Assembly (NCBI RefSeq): GCF_000426685.1
Contig: NZ_AUFV01000002.1
Location: 248,001 to 312,000, forward strand
Reading direction: 5' to 3'
From: Solimonas flava DSM 18980
GTDB lineage: Bacteria; Pseudomonadota; Gammaproteobacteria; Nevskiales; Nevskiaceae
Length of the DNA stretch: 64,000 bases
Numbering within the stretch: position 1 is the first letter of the stretch; every line of letters begins with the position of its first letter. The translations under genes and the position numbers were made by a program. Positions 8,887-16,766 of the stretch are shown piece by piece. Under the pieces are notes generated by a model. The model searched no databases. It had not been told where the DNA came from and saw only the letters and a list, made by a program, of their open reading frames with translations.

Positions 8887-10775
8887 CAGATCGCCCAGCA
8901 GTTGCAGCCGAGCACGCCCCAGAAATCCTTGAAGTCGGCCACCGGTACGCGGCTCGCCCAGGCGCGCGCGTGGTCGTGGCCGTGCACGCCGCACTGCTGC
9001 GCGCAGCCGCAGGCGGCCGCCATCGGCGGCGCCGGCGCGCGGCGCTCGGCGGCGCTGGCGGCCCAGGCCGCGTAGCCGCCGTAGGCGCGCACCGGCGACC
9101 AGTCCGGCATCGGCGGCGGCACGTCGCTGTCGTCCTCGCCGGCGAATTCGCCGGCGGCGTAGACGACCTTGCCGCCGACCAGCGTCAGCAGCGCGCTCGT
9201 GTCGGCGATCTCGCTTTCGGCGCAGGCGTAGAAGTCGCGGTCGGGCACGACCAGATCGGCGAGCTGGCCGGCCTCGATGCGGCCCTTCTTGCCGTCCTCG
9301 TTGCTGAACCAGGTGACGTTCTCGGTCCACATGCGCAGCGCGGTCTCGCGGTCGAGGCAGTTCTGGCGCGGATAGATCTGCAGGCCGCCGACGGTGCGCC
9401 CGCTGATCAGCCAGCTCAGCGACACCCAGGGGTTGTACGAGGCGACGCGCGTCGCGTCGGTGCCGGCCGAGACCTTGATGCCGGCGCGCAGCATGCGCGA
9501 AACCGGCGGCGTATTGGCCGCCGCGCCGGGGCCGTAGCGCTCGACGAAGTACTCGCCCTGGTAGGCCATGCGGTGCTGCACGGCGACGCCGCCGCCGAGC
9601 GCGGCGATGCGCTCGATCGACGCATCCGAGATCGTCTCGGCGTGATCGAAGAACCAGTTCAGGCCGGCCAGCGGGATGTCCTGGTTGACGCGCTCGAAGA
9701 CGTCGAGCGCACGGCTGATGGTCTCGTCGTAGGTCGCGTGCAGGCGCCACGGCCAGCGGTTCTGGGCGAGGATGCGCACCACGCTTTCGAGCTCGCCTTC
9801 CATCTCCGGCGCCAGGTCGGGGCGCGGCTGGCGGAAGTCCTCGAAGTCGGCGGCCGAGAACACCAGCATCTCGCCGGCGCCGTTGTGGCGGAAGTAATCG
9901 TCGCCCTGCTGGTAGCGCACCGACTGCGTCCAGCGCAGGAAGTCTTCCTTCTCCTGCTGCGGCTTCTGCGTGAACAGGTTGTAGGCGAGGCGGATCGTCA
10001 GCTGGCCGTCGCGGGCGAGGCGCTCGATGACCGCGTAGTCCTCGGGGTAGTTCTGGAAGCCGCCGCCGGCGTCGATCGCGCCGGTGAGGCCGAGCCGGTT
10101 CAGCTCGCGCATGAAGTGGCGCGTCGAGTTGAGCTGATACTCGAACGGCAGCTTCGGGCCGCGGGCGAGCGTCGCATAGAGAATGCCGGCGTTCGGCCGC
10201 GCGAGCAGCAGGCCGGTCGGGTTGCCGTTGGCATCGCGCGTGATCTCGCCGCCCGGCGGCTGCGGCGTGTCGCGCGTGTAGCCGACCGCGCGCAGCGCGG
10301 CGGCGTTGAGCAGCGCGCGGTCGTACAGGTGCAGGATGAAGACCGGCGTGTCCGGCGCGACGGCGTTGAGCTCTTCGATCGTCGGCAGGCGCTTCTCGGC
10401 GAACTGGTGCTCGGTGAAGCCGCCGACCACGCGCACCCATTGCGGCGCCGGCGTGATCGCGACCTGCGCCTTGAGCATCGCCATCGCGTCGGCGAGCGAG
10501 CGCACGCCGTCCCAGCGCAGCTCCAGGTTGAAGTTCAGACCGCCGCGGATGATGTGCAGATGGTTGTCGATCAGGCCCGGCAGCACGCGGCGGCCGCGCA
10601 GGTCGATCATCCGCGTCATCGCTCCGGCCAGCGGCACGATGTCCTCGTCGCGGCCGACCTGCACGAAGCGGCCGTCCTTGATCGCGACCGCGCTGGCGGT
10701 CGGGTTGCGGCGGTCGAGCGTGACGAACAGGCCGTGGTGCAGGATCAGGTCGGGATGTGCGCGGGCGGGGCTCAT
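8886..10775 (-). CDS. Large metal-dependent amidohydrolase (YtcJ/AepA type)
   Basis: This 629-residue member of the amidohydrolase_3 group has the metal-binding motif NHLHIIRGG (His72, His74) after a beta-sandwich with VLPGLID. Later it has FDHAE and the SAGTDATR motif whose Asp is catalytic in this superfamily. YtcJ/AepA-type enzymes hydrolyse C-N bonds in amides or cyclic imides; the substrate is unknown here. The last 50 residues are unusual, with a Cys/His-rich tail (ACGCAQQCGVHGHDH and a final GCNCWAI) that could bind metal. The start at 10775 overlaps the XapX stop (ATGA); the frame is open further upstream. It is the central enzyme of the AraC-linked operon. Confidence 0.88.
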   Translation of the reverse strand: MSPARAHPDLILHHGLFVTLDRRNPTASAVAIKDGRFVQVGRDEDIVPLAGAMTRMIDLRGRRVLPGLIDNHLHIIRGGLNFNLELRWDGVRSLADAMAMLKAQVAITPAPQWVRVVGGFTEHQFAEKRLPTIEELNAVAPDTPVFILHLYDRALLNAAALRAVGYTRDTPQPPGGEITRDANGNPTGLLLARPNAGILYATLARGPKLPFEYQLNSTRHFMRELNRLGLTGAIDAGGGFQNYPEDYAVIERLARDGQLTIRLAYNLFTQKPQQEKEDFLRWTQSVRYQQGDDYFRHNGAGEMLVFSAADFEDFRQPRPDLAPEMEGELESVVRILAQNRWPWRLHATYDETISRALDVFERVNQDIPLAGLNWFFDHAETISDASIERIAALGGGVAVQHRMAYQGEYFVERYGPGAAANTPPVSRMLRAGIKVSAGTDATRVASYNPWVSLSWLISGRTVGGLQIYPRQNCLDRETALRMWTENVTWFSNEDGKKGRIEAGQLADLVVPDRDFYACAESEIADTSALLTLVGGKVVYAAGEFAGEDDSDVPPPMPDWSPVRAYGGYAAWAASAAERRAPAPPMAAACGCAQQCGVHGHDHARAWASRVPVADFKDFWGVLGCNCWAI

Positions 10776-11080
10776 GTCGGGTTTCCGGTGGGGTCGTCGG
10801 TGGTGCGGCCGTTCGAACCGCTGCAGTTCGAACCGCTGCAGTTCGAACCTTGGGGCAGCTCGCCGAACATGTGCGGCCGCACCTGCTGCGAGAGCCACGA
10901 GACCTGTGCGGGTTCGCGCGAGAACAGCTGGCGCAGATACGGCGGAATCTGCTCGCCGACCAGGATGCCGAGCAGGCCGACGAGGGCGATGATCGGCGGC
11001 GCCGGCGAACGCACGTGCAGCAGGCCGTAGATCGCGCCGATCAGCAGGCCGGCGGCAGCGGAAATCAGGTAAGGCTTCAT
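10772..11080 (-). CDS. XapX (DUF1427) small membrane protein
   Basis: This 102-residue protein has two membrane helices, starting MKPYLISAAAGLLIGAIYG and then PPIIALVGLLGILVGEQ. This is the complete XapX domain (about residues 1-50). The remaining half is an unusual hydrophilic tail that includes 2.6 copies of a five-residue SN-C-S-G repeat encoded by a 15-bp DNA repeat (10811-10849). XapX proteins are of unknown function and commonly sit beside isochorismatase-like hydrolases and amidohydrolases, as here. The start has GGAGAACGCG just upstream, and its stop overlaps the amidohydrolase start. Confidence 0.88.
   Translation of the reverse strand: MKPYLISAAAGLLIGAIYGLLHVRSPAPPIIALVGLLGILVGEQIPPYLRQLFSREPAQVSWLSQQVRPHMFGELPQGSNCSGSNCSGSNGRTTDDPTGNPT
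10811..10849. repeat. 15-bp tandem repeat inside the XapX gene
   Basis: The unit GTTCGAACCGCTGCA occurs twice perfectly (10811-10825, 10826-10840) plus nine bases of a third copy. Each unit adds five residues to the XapX C-terminal tail without breaking the frame. Copy number could vary between strains by slippage. Confidence 0.9.
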
Positions 11081-11135
11081 CGCGTTCTCCGCGGGGCTCG
11101 GGGCGGCGGCGCGCGGCGCGCGCCGCCGGTTCGCA

Positions 11136-11789
11136 TCAGCCTTCGTGCGCGTTGAACATGCTCTTCGCGTAGATGATGCCGAGGCCGTAGGCGCCGCCGA
11201 ACTTCCTGGCGATGCCGGTCGTCAGCTCGTAGGTGTCGGTACGCGCCCAGTCGCGCTGCAGTTCGAGCAGGTACTGCAGCGAGCTCATCGGCTGCACGCC
11301 GGCCTGGATCATCCGCTCCATCGCGCGGTTGTGCGCCTCGGCGGAGACGTCGCCGCAGGCGTCGGCGATCACGTAGACCTCGTAGCCCTGATCGAGCGCC
11401 GACAGCGTCGGGCCGACGATGCAGACCGAGGTCCACAGGCCGGCGAACACCAGGCGCTTCTTGCCGATGCGGTTGACTTCCCGGATGACGGCGGCGTCTT
11501 CCCAGGTGTTCATCGAGGTGCGGTCGAGCAGCGCCTGGCCGGGGAATGGCTCGGTGACTTCGTCGAACATCGGTCCCGAGAAGCTCTTCTCGGCGACCGT
11601 GGTGAGGATCGTCGGGACCTTGAACCCGGCGGCGGCGTGCGCGACCAGCGCGGCGTTGGTGCGCAGCGTGATGGCGTCGATCGAGTGCGTCGCGAACGAC
11701 ATCTGCGACTGGAAGTCGATCATCAGCAGCGCGTGGTCGGTCGGCGACAGCAGCTTCGATCCGGGCGTGGGCGTGGCGTTCAGGGACAT
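11136..11789 (-). CDS. Isochorismatase-fold hydrolase (YcaC-like)
   Basis: This 217-residue cysteine hydrolase has the catalytic triad typical of the family: Asp25 in LMIDFQ, a Lys near 110-111 in RIGKKRL and Cys123 in GLWTSVCIV. YcaC-like members are octameric hydrolases of unknown substrate, whose genes are often induced by stress. It is the first structural gene after the AraC regulator. It begins with GAGAAACG ahead of the ATG, and its start overlaps the last ten bases of the regulator frame. XapX follows after a 55-base gap. The downstream amidohydrolase suggests stepwise C-N bond cleavage of one substrate; this is inference from context. Confidence 0.87.
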   Translation of the reverse strand: MSLNATPTPGSKLLSPTDHALLMIDFQSQMSFATHSIDAITLRTNAALVAHAAAGFKVPTILTTVAEKSFSGPMFDEVTEPFPGQALLDRTSMNTWEDAAVIREVNRIGKKRLVFAGLWTSVCIVGPTLSALDQGYEVYVIADACGDVSAEAHNRAMERMIQAGVQPMSSLQYLLELQRDWARTDTYELTTGIARKFGGAYGLGIIYAKSMFNAHEG

Positions 11790-12379
11790 GGCGTTTCTCG
11801 GGACGGACAGACGGCAGGGTGGGATGCGACGACGCTCCGGCGTGCCGGAGCCGCGGCGGCGCGATGACTTGCACTGAGGCTAGGGGCTTGCACCGCGGCG
11901 CGACTTGTATGCGCGTGCGCGATGGTGAGGCTCGCCGCTTCGCGCGCGCCGGCGCTCAGGTAGGCGCGCGGCGTCAGGCCGGTGGTGCGGCGGAACACGC
12001 GCGTGAAATGGCTCTGGTCGCAGAACGCGAGCGTGGCGGCGATCTCGCAGATGCTCAGTTGTCCGGCGCGCAGCAGTTCGATCGCGCGGGCGACGCGCAG
12101 TGCCTGCATGCAGGCCATCGGCGTCATGCCGGTGCTGGCGTGGAACAGCCGCGCGAAATGCGCGCGGCTGACGCAGGCGGCGGCGGCCAGCGCATTGAGG
12201 CCGAAGCGCTCGCCGAGGTGGGCCTGCATGAAAGCGATCGCGCGTTGCAGCGCGCGCGGGCTGAGGCCCGGCCGCGGCCGCGGCGGTTCCGCGCGTGCAA
12301 ACGCGTACGGGCCCAGGCCGCTGGCGTGCATCGAGCGCGCGGCATACAGCGAGCTGGCTTGTGACAGCAGTTCGTTCAT
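11780..12379 (-). CDS. AraC-family regulator lacking a sensor domain
   Basis: The protein is 199 residues. Two AraC-type helix-turn-helix motifs cover about residues 45-145: the first around FGLNALAAAACVSRAHFARLF, the second around ISEIAATLAF-like sequence (read ICEIAATLAFCDQSHFTRVF) followed by GLTPRAY. The usual N-terminal ligand-binding domain is absent; only about 40 residues precede the DNA-binding part. After GLTPRAYLSAG an atypical alanine-rich tail of about 50 residues runs across the expected promoter of the next gene. It probably activates the hydrolase-to-exporter operon just downstream and may sense its signal through a partner. An ATG with GGGAG upstream supports the start. Confidence 0.84.
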   Translation of the reverse strand: MNELLSQASSLYAARSMHASGLGPYAFARAEPPRPRPGLSPRALQRAIAFMQAHLGERFGLNALAAAACVSRAHFARLFHASTGMTPMACMQALRVARAIELLRAGQLSICEIAATLAFCDQSHFTRVFRRTTGLTPRAYLSAGAREAASLTIAHAHTSRAAVQAPSLSASHRAAAAPARRSVVASHPAVCPSRETPCP

Positions 12380-12500
12380 CTGGGCTCCCCGGGTCGTGTC
12401 GTCCGTCGGGCGCGGAGCGGGATGCTCCTATGCGCCGGGACGAGGGCATGCTGAAATCCCGGGCGCGATCCGCCCACCCCGGAAAGAGCAGGCGCCGGCT

Positions 12501-12630
12501 CCCCCGATCGGGGGATCGCGGCGCCGCAAGGGCGACGGGTGGCGCATGAACGAACAGCGGACTTCCTCTTTCGGGGGATGCGGCGCTGCCGGCGCGGACC
12601 ACACTGCGCGCTCGATCGGCCGGGGGATGC
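12501..12630. promoter_or_regulatory. Palindrome and three CGGGGGAT-type repeats in the AraC/kinase intergenic region
   Basis: A perfect 14-bp palindrome (CCCCCGATCGGGGG) lies at 12501-12514. The core CGGGGGAT followed by a C/G-rich triplet appears near 12509, 12572 and 12621, the last just before the kinase start. These could be binding sites for the adjacent response regulator or the AraC protein. The spacing is irregular (63 and 49 bases), so this is weak. Confidence 0.3.
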
Positions 12631-12631
12631 G

Positions 12632-13852
12632 ATGCAGGCAGGTAACGGGAGGTACGCGCGTTCGGCGTGGCAGCTGGGTTGCGCGGTGCTGCTGCTGGCC
12701 GTCCTGCCGCACGCCGGCGCCGCAGCGGACGACGGGCCGCGGCCGGCGTTCGTCGCCCGTGCGGCGCCGCACCTGCTCGGGCTCGATGCCGACGGCGTGC
12801 GGCATCCTGCGCGCGACGGCCTGGTCCTGCCGCGCAGCGTGCATCGCCTGCGCATCGACTACGCCGCCGACGGCGATCCGCAGACCTTCCGCTACCGGCT
12901 CGAAGGGCTGGAGCGTGACTGGCAGGACGCCGGGTCGCGAACGGAAGCCTTCTACACCGACCTGCCGCCCGGCGCGTATCGCTTTGTCGTCGCCGGCGCC
13001 CGCGACGGCGGCGCGGCACTGCGTTTTTCGGTCGCGCCGGCGTTCACCCAGACCTGGTGGTTCCGCGCGCTGTGCGGGCTGCTCGCGTTCGTGCTGCTGT
13101 GGCTGCTGTATCTGTTGCGCCTGCGGCAGATGACCCTGCGCCTGCGGGTGCGTCTCGAGGAGCGCTACGGCGAGCGCGAGCGTATCGCGCGCGAACTGCA
13201 CGACACGCTGCTGCAGGGCATCCAGGGCCTGCTGCTGCGTTTCCAGGCGGTCGCCGAACGCATCGCCGACGCGGACACGCGCCGCATGCTGGAGACGACG
13301 CTCGATCGCGCCGAGGCGGTGCTCGTCGAGGGCCGCGACCGTGTGCGCGAGCTGCGCGATCTGGCGCGGCCGATCGAACGGCTCGACGAGGCCTTCGTCG
13401 AAGTCGGCCGCGAGTTCAAGGACAAGCCCTGTCCGCAGCTGCGCGTGATGGCGCTGCTCAAGCCGCGGCGGCTCAATCCGCTGGTGCGCGACGAGCTCTA
13501 TCGCATCGGTCGCGAGGCGATCATCAACGCCATCCAGCACGCGCGCGCGCACCACATCGATGTCGAAATCGAATATGGTCGCGAAGAGTTCGCGCTGCGC
13601 GTGCGCGATGACGGCGTCGGCCTGCCGGCCGAGGTGCTCGCCGCCGGCGCGCGCGCCGGCCACTGGGGGCTGCCGGGCATGCGCGAACGGGCGGCGCGCC
13701 TCGGTGCGCGCTTCGAACTGTGGAGCCAGCCGGGCCTCGGCGTCGCGATCGACGTGCGTGTGCCGGCCGACGTGGTGTACTGCGACGGCATTGCCGCTTC
13801 GCGCGTGCGCAAGCTGCTGGGCAAGGCCGTCGCCGAGGATGTGATGCCATGA
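12632..13852 (+). CDS. Membrane sensor histidine kinase with a periplasmic Y_Y_Y domain
   Basis: The protein is 406 residues. A signal or anchor segment (1-30) precedes a periplasmic Y_Y_Y-type beta domain (about 60-135, with RYRLEGLERDW and LPPGAYRF). One membrane helix follows at about 143-163. The cytoplasmic part has a HisKA_3 helix with the phospho-acceptor His190 in RELHDTLLQG and a HATPase with N-box EAIINAIQHAR and G-box DDGVGL. Unlike larger relatives, it lacks the beta-propeller that usually precedes Y_Y_Y. The start at 12632 (MQAG) follows GGGGG; upstream Met codons in frame are less likely. It overlaps the regulator gene by four bases. Confidence 0.9.
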   Translation: MQAGNGRYARSAWQLGCAVLLLAVLPHAGAAADDGPRPAFVARAAPHLLGLDADGVRHPARDGLVLPRSVHRLRIDYAADGDPQTFRYRLEGLERDWQDAGSRTEAFYTDLPPGAYRFVVAGARDGGAALRFSVAPAFTQTWWFRALCGLLAFVLLWLLYLLRLRQMTLRLRVRLEERYGERERIARELHDTLLQGIQGLLLRFQAVAERIADADTRRMLETTLDRAEAVLVEGRDRVRELRDLARPIERLDEAFVEVGREFKDKPCPQLRVMALLKPRRLNPLVRDELYRIGREAIINAIQHARAHHIDVEIEYGREEFALRVRDDGVGLPAEVLAAGARAGHWGLPGMRERAARLGARFELWSQPGLGVAIDVRVPADVVYCDGIAASRVRKLLGKAVAEDVMP

Positions 13853-14481
13853 ACGAGCCACGGGCGGCGATTCGCGTGCTGATCGTCGACGACCATCCGC
13901 TGCTGCGCGAGGGCATCGCCGCGGTACTGGCGGGGCAGGCCGACATGGATCTGGTCGGCGAGGCGGTCGACGGCCAGGATGCCGTCGAGCAGTTCCGCCG
14001 TCACCAGCCGGACGTGACGCTGATGGACCTGCAGATGCCGCGGCTCGGCGGCACCGCGGCGATCACGCAGATCCGCAGCGAGTATCCGTCGGCGCGCATC
14101 GTCGTGCTGACCACCTACAAGGGCGACGCGCAGGCGATGCGCGCGCTGAAGGCCGGCGCGTCCGGCTATCTGTTGAAAAGCATGTTGCGCCGTGAGCTGG
14201 TCGAGACCATTCGCGACGTCCACGCCGGCCGGCGGCGCATGCCGCCGGAAATCGCCGCGGGCATCGCCGAGCACGCCGCCGACGATGCGCTCAGCGCGCG
14301 CGAGGTCGAGGTGCTGCGCTGCGTCGCGCTCGGCAACGCCAACCGCGAGGTCGCCGCGCAGCTCGGCATCGCCGAGGAAACGGTGAAGGCGCACATGAAG
14401 AGCGTGCTCGCCAAGCTGTCGGCCAAGGACCGCACGCATGCGGTGACGATCGCGCTGCGGCGCGGCTTCATCGAAATGTAG
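13849..14481 (+). CDS. NarL/LuxR-type response regulator
   Basis: The protein is 210 residues. The receiver domain (about 8-125) has VDDHPLL, the phospho-acceptor Asp60 in LMDLQMP, the VVLTTYKG switch Thr and YLLKS with the conserved Lys. A LuxR-type helix-turn-helix (about 150-205) begins LSAREVEVLRCVALG and includes ETVKAHMKSVLAKL. It is coupled to the upstream kinase by an ATGA overlap, so the two form a complete two-component system. Targets are unknown; neighbouring genes on either side are candidates. Confidence 0.93.
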   Translation: MNEPRAAIRVLIVDDHPLLREGIAAVLAGQADMDLVGEAVDGQDAVEQFRRHQPDVTLMDLQMPRLGGTAAITQIRSEYPSARIVVLTTYKGDAQAMRALKAGASGYLLKSMLRRELVETIRDVHAGRRRMPPEIAAGIAEHAADDALSAREVEVLRCVALGNANREVAAQLGIAEETVKAHMKSVLAKLSAKDRTHAVTIALRRGFIEM

Positions 14482-14629
14482 CCGGCGCCGGTCCGGACGC
14501 CGTCGGGGATTGTGCCGGCCGCCGGCTCTCGCGAACGGCGCGCTGCGCCGGCGGCGGCGTCGCGCTGCGACCGCGAACCGAGTCGGCGGCGGGCGGCGAT
14601 CGCCGCGCCGGGGCAGGGACGCCCGCCGT
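14482..14629. other. Convergent intergenic region
   Basis: The response regulator and the first tetR gene converge here. The sequence is extremely G+C-rich with several short inverted repeats, but I see no T-tract that would mark an intrinsic terminator in either direction. Confidence 0.4.
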
Positions 14630-15265
14630 TCAGCCGCGGCGCGCGGCGCGCGGCGGCGCCAGCTGGGCGTCGAGCAGCGCGCGGGCGCCGGCGAGCGCGT
14701 TGCAGAGCGGGGCGGTCTCGCAATCGCTGAACGTCAGCCGGGTCGCGGCGCTGCCTTCGAGCAGCAGCATCAGCGCGTCGCCGAGCGCGTCGGCGTCACG
14801 AGCCCCGGCGGCGGCGGCGAGTTCGCGCAGACGGCGGCGCTTCTCCATCTTGTGTTCGTGGATGACGGCGTGGCCGGGATGCGCGTCGTCGCGCAGCTCG
14901 ACCGCGGCATTGCTGATCGCGCAGCCGCAGCGCTCGACGTCGCGCGCCTTGCGGGCGCTGGCGTCGAAGATCGCTTCGATCTGCGCACGCGGATTGCCGG
15001 CGTGCGGCGCGATGACCTCGTCCCACCAGGTCCAGTACTCGCCTTCCTGCGCGCGCAGGCATTGCGCGACGAGCTCGTCCTTCGACGAAAAGCTGCGGTA
15101 GAAGCTCATCTTGTTGGTGCCGGCGCCGGAGGTGATGTCGTCGACGCCGACGGCGCGGATGCCCTGGCGGTAGAACAGCTCGCGCGCCGTCTTGAAGATG
15201 CGGTCGCGCACGCGCGTGCCGCCTTCCGGCGTCTGGCGGTCCGTTGTCCGCTTGTCGTGGCTCAT
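14630..15265 (-). CDS. TetR-family repressor, copy 1 (divergent from the lpxR-like gene)
   Basis: This 211-residue protein has an N-terminal TetR helix-turn-helix (about residues 18-65): RVRDRIFKTARELFYRQGIR, then GAGTNKMSFYRSFSSKDELV. It is a clear paralog of the regulator at 16767-17426, with nearly identical DNA-binding segments and similar ligand-binding domains. A GGAGGT ribosome-binding site precedes the ATG. Both TetR genes are divergent from their neighbours across paired palindromes of the same sequence. It is therefore likely to repress itself and the lpxR-like gene and may cross-bind the second site. A shared CGC or CPL cysteine segment in the ligand domain (ERCGCAISNAAVELR here) is a candidate ligand or redox sensor. 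Confidence 0.9.
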   Translation of the reverse strand: MSHDKRTTDRQTPEGGTRVRDRIFKTARELFYRQGIRAVGVDDITSGAGTNKMSFYRSFSSKDELVAQCLRAQEGEYWTWWDEVIAPHAGNPRAQIEAIFDASARKARDVERCGCAISNAAVELRDDAHPGHAVIHEHKMEKRRRLRELAAAAGARDADALGDALMLLLEGSAATRLTFSDCETAPLCNALAGARALLDAQLAPPRAARRG

Positions 15266-15317
15266 GGCGGCGATACCTCCGGCAAATGCCTGTTCATGCC
15301 AGCCCGTTGACTTCGTT

Positions 15318-15333
15318 GTTACCGATCGGTAAC
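15318..15333. promoter_or_regulatory. TetR operator 1a
   Basis: This is a perfect 16-bp palindrome, GTTACCGATCGGTAAC, between the divergent tetR copy 1 and the lpxR-like gene. It shares the GTTAC...GTAAC arms with the operators upstream of tetR copy 2, which supports one operator family for both repressors. Confidence 0.75.
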
Positions 15334-15346
15334 TTTATATCACAAT

Positions 15347-15362
15347 GTTACTGACCGGTCAC
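15347..15362. promoter_or_regulatory. TetR operator 1b
   Basis: This imperfect palindrome, GTTACTGACCGGTCAC, begins 29 bases after operator 1a. It differs from the operators at 17469 and 17497 by one base. Two sites at nearly three helical turns suggest cooperative binding on one face of the DNA. Confidence 0.7.
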
Positions 15363-15482
15363 CCACTGTAAAGTTCCGCCGATCGGTCCGGGCGTCAAGA
15401 CGCGGAGGCGGCGGCTCGCCCGCGGCCTGGCGTCGCACCGGACCGCGGAACGGGTCTTCCGGAAAGTCGGGAGATCGAAGTC

Positions 15483-16661
15483 ATGGCGTGGCAGACGGGG
15501 CAGACGAAAAAGGAAGAAGCGCGGGCAGTATCGGCGCGCGCCGCGGCGCGGCGCCTGATCCGGATGGCGGGGATCGTCGCGGCGCTGGTGCTCGGCGGCG
15601 GGCCGGCCGCCGCGACGGCGGGCGGGGCGGCCGAGGTTCTGCGCGAGCCGCTGCCGGGCGTGGTCCTCGACGAAAGCGGCCGCGAGCGCGAAGACAGCGG
15701 CTGGACCTTCTACTTCGACAACGACACGCTGACGCCCACGCAGCGCGACGAGGACTACACGGGCGGCGTCGCCGTGACGCTCGCCGGCCGGCGGGCGCAG
15801 GACCTGGCGGTGTCGCTCGACGCGCCGCTCGGCTGGATCGACCGCCTGTTCGTGCCGACCGCCGGCGCGGCGTTCGAACTGCACAGCCTCCAGTTCGGCG
15901 CGCTGGCGTTCACGCCGGGCAGCATCACCTCGGCGCCGATCCGCGCCGGCGACCGCCCTTACGCGAGCCTCGCCTACGTCGCCAACGGGCGCAGCTACGT
16001 CAGCGGCGGCACGACGGTCTACCACACGAGCTTCTCGCTGGGCGTGCTCGGCTCCGGCTTGGTGCCGGCGTTCCAGCGCACGTTCCACCGCGCGATCGGC
16101 GCGCGCCGGCCGCGCGGCTGGAACCACCAGATCGCCGACGGCGGCGAGCCGACGTTCCGCTACACGTTGACGCGGCAGGATCTGCGCCTCGCCGGCCGCT
16201 CGGGGAGCCGCGCGCGCTACGAGATCAAGAGCGCCGTCGCCGGCAGCGTCGGCTATCTGAGCGAGGGCAGCGTGGCGCTGTCGTGGCGCTGGGGCCGCAT
16301 CAATACGCCGTGGTGGGCGGGGCCGCCGGATCGCGTCGAGTACATCGCCGAGCCGGCGCCGGCGACCGGCGGCAGCGTGCTGGATCCGGGTTCACGCGAG
16401 CTGTACCTGTGGGGCGGCGTCAAGGCGCACGCGCGTCTCTACAACGCATTCCTGCAGGGCCAGTTCCGCGACAGCGATCTCGACTACGGCCCCGCCGATC
16501 TGCGGCCGCTGATCGCCGAAGCCTGGATCGGCGTCACCGCGCAACTCGCCGGCGAATACCGCCTGTCGTGGGTGATGCGCTACCAGAGCTCGGAGTTGAA
16601 GACCGAACCCGGCGACCGCTCGCTGCTGTGGGGCGGGCTGGTGCTCTCGCACGATCTCTGA
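15483..16661 (+). CDS. LpxR-like outer-membrane lipid A deacylase (DUF2219)
   Basis: The protein is 392 residues. A long N terminus ends in a hydrophobic signal segment (about 25-45). A beta-barrel domain then starts at WTFYFDNDTLTPTQRDEDYTGG; Asn80 and Asp81 match the conserved Asn-Asp pair of LpxR. A QRTFHRAIG segment followed by RGWNHQ resembles the LpxR strand that carries the catalytic His. LpxR removes the 3'-acyloxyacyl chain of lipid A at the outer membrane and lowers its detection by the host. The ATG has GGGAGA nine bases upstream. It is divergent from tetR copy 1 behind paired operators, so envelope remodelling may respond to the TetR ligand. A shared fold without the activity cannot be excluded. 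Confidence 0.8.
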   Translation: MAWQTGQTKKEEARAVSARAAARRLIRMAGIVAALVLGGGPAAATAGGAAEVLREPLPGVVLDESGREREDSGWTFYFDNDTLTPTQRDEDYTGGVAVTLAGRRAQDLAVSLDAPLGWIDRLFVPTAGAAFELHSLQFGALAFTPGSITSAPIRAGDRPYASLAYVANGRSYVSGGTTVYHTSFSLGVLGSGLVPAFQRTFHRAIGARRPRGWNHQIADGGEPTFRYTLTRQDLRLAGRSGSRARYEIKSAVAGSVGYLSEGSVALSWRWGRINTPWWAGPPDRVEYIAEPAPATGGSVLDPGSRELYLWGGVKAHARLYNAFLQGQFRDSDLDYGPADLRPLIAEAWIGVTAQLAGEYRLSWVMRYQSSELKTEPGDRSLLWGGLVLSHDL

Positions 16662-16696
16662 AGGTGCGGGCGGCATCGCGATCGGCGGGCATGAAA

Positions 16697-16724
16697 AAAG
16701 CCGGCCGCGTGAGCGGCCGGCTTT
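16697..16724. terminator. Bidirectional intrinsic terminator
   Basis: This is a perfect 12-bp stem (AAAGCCGGCCGC, loop GTGA, GCGGCCGGCTTT) flanked by further As and Ts. It lies between the convergent lpxR-like gene and tetR copy 2, so it can serve both. Confidence 0.85.
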
Positions 16725-16766
16725 CGTCGTCTTGACGGGATTGGCGCGGGTCCGGCGCGAAGCGTC

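Noticed and set aside
12380-12631. Possible mobile-element end in the AraC/kinase gap
   Set aside because: The palindrome is short and no transposase remnant or target duplication is visible.
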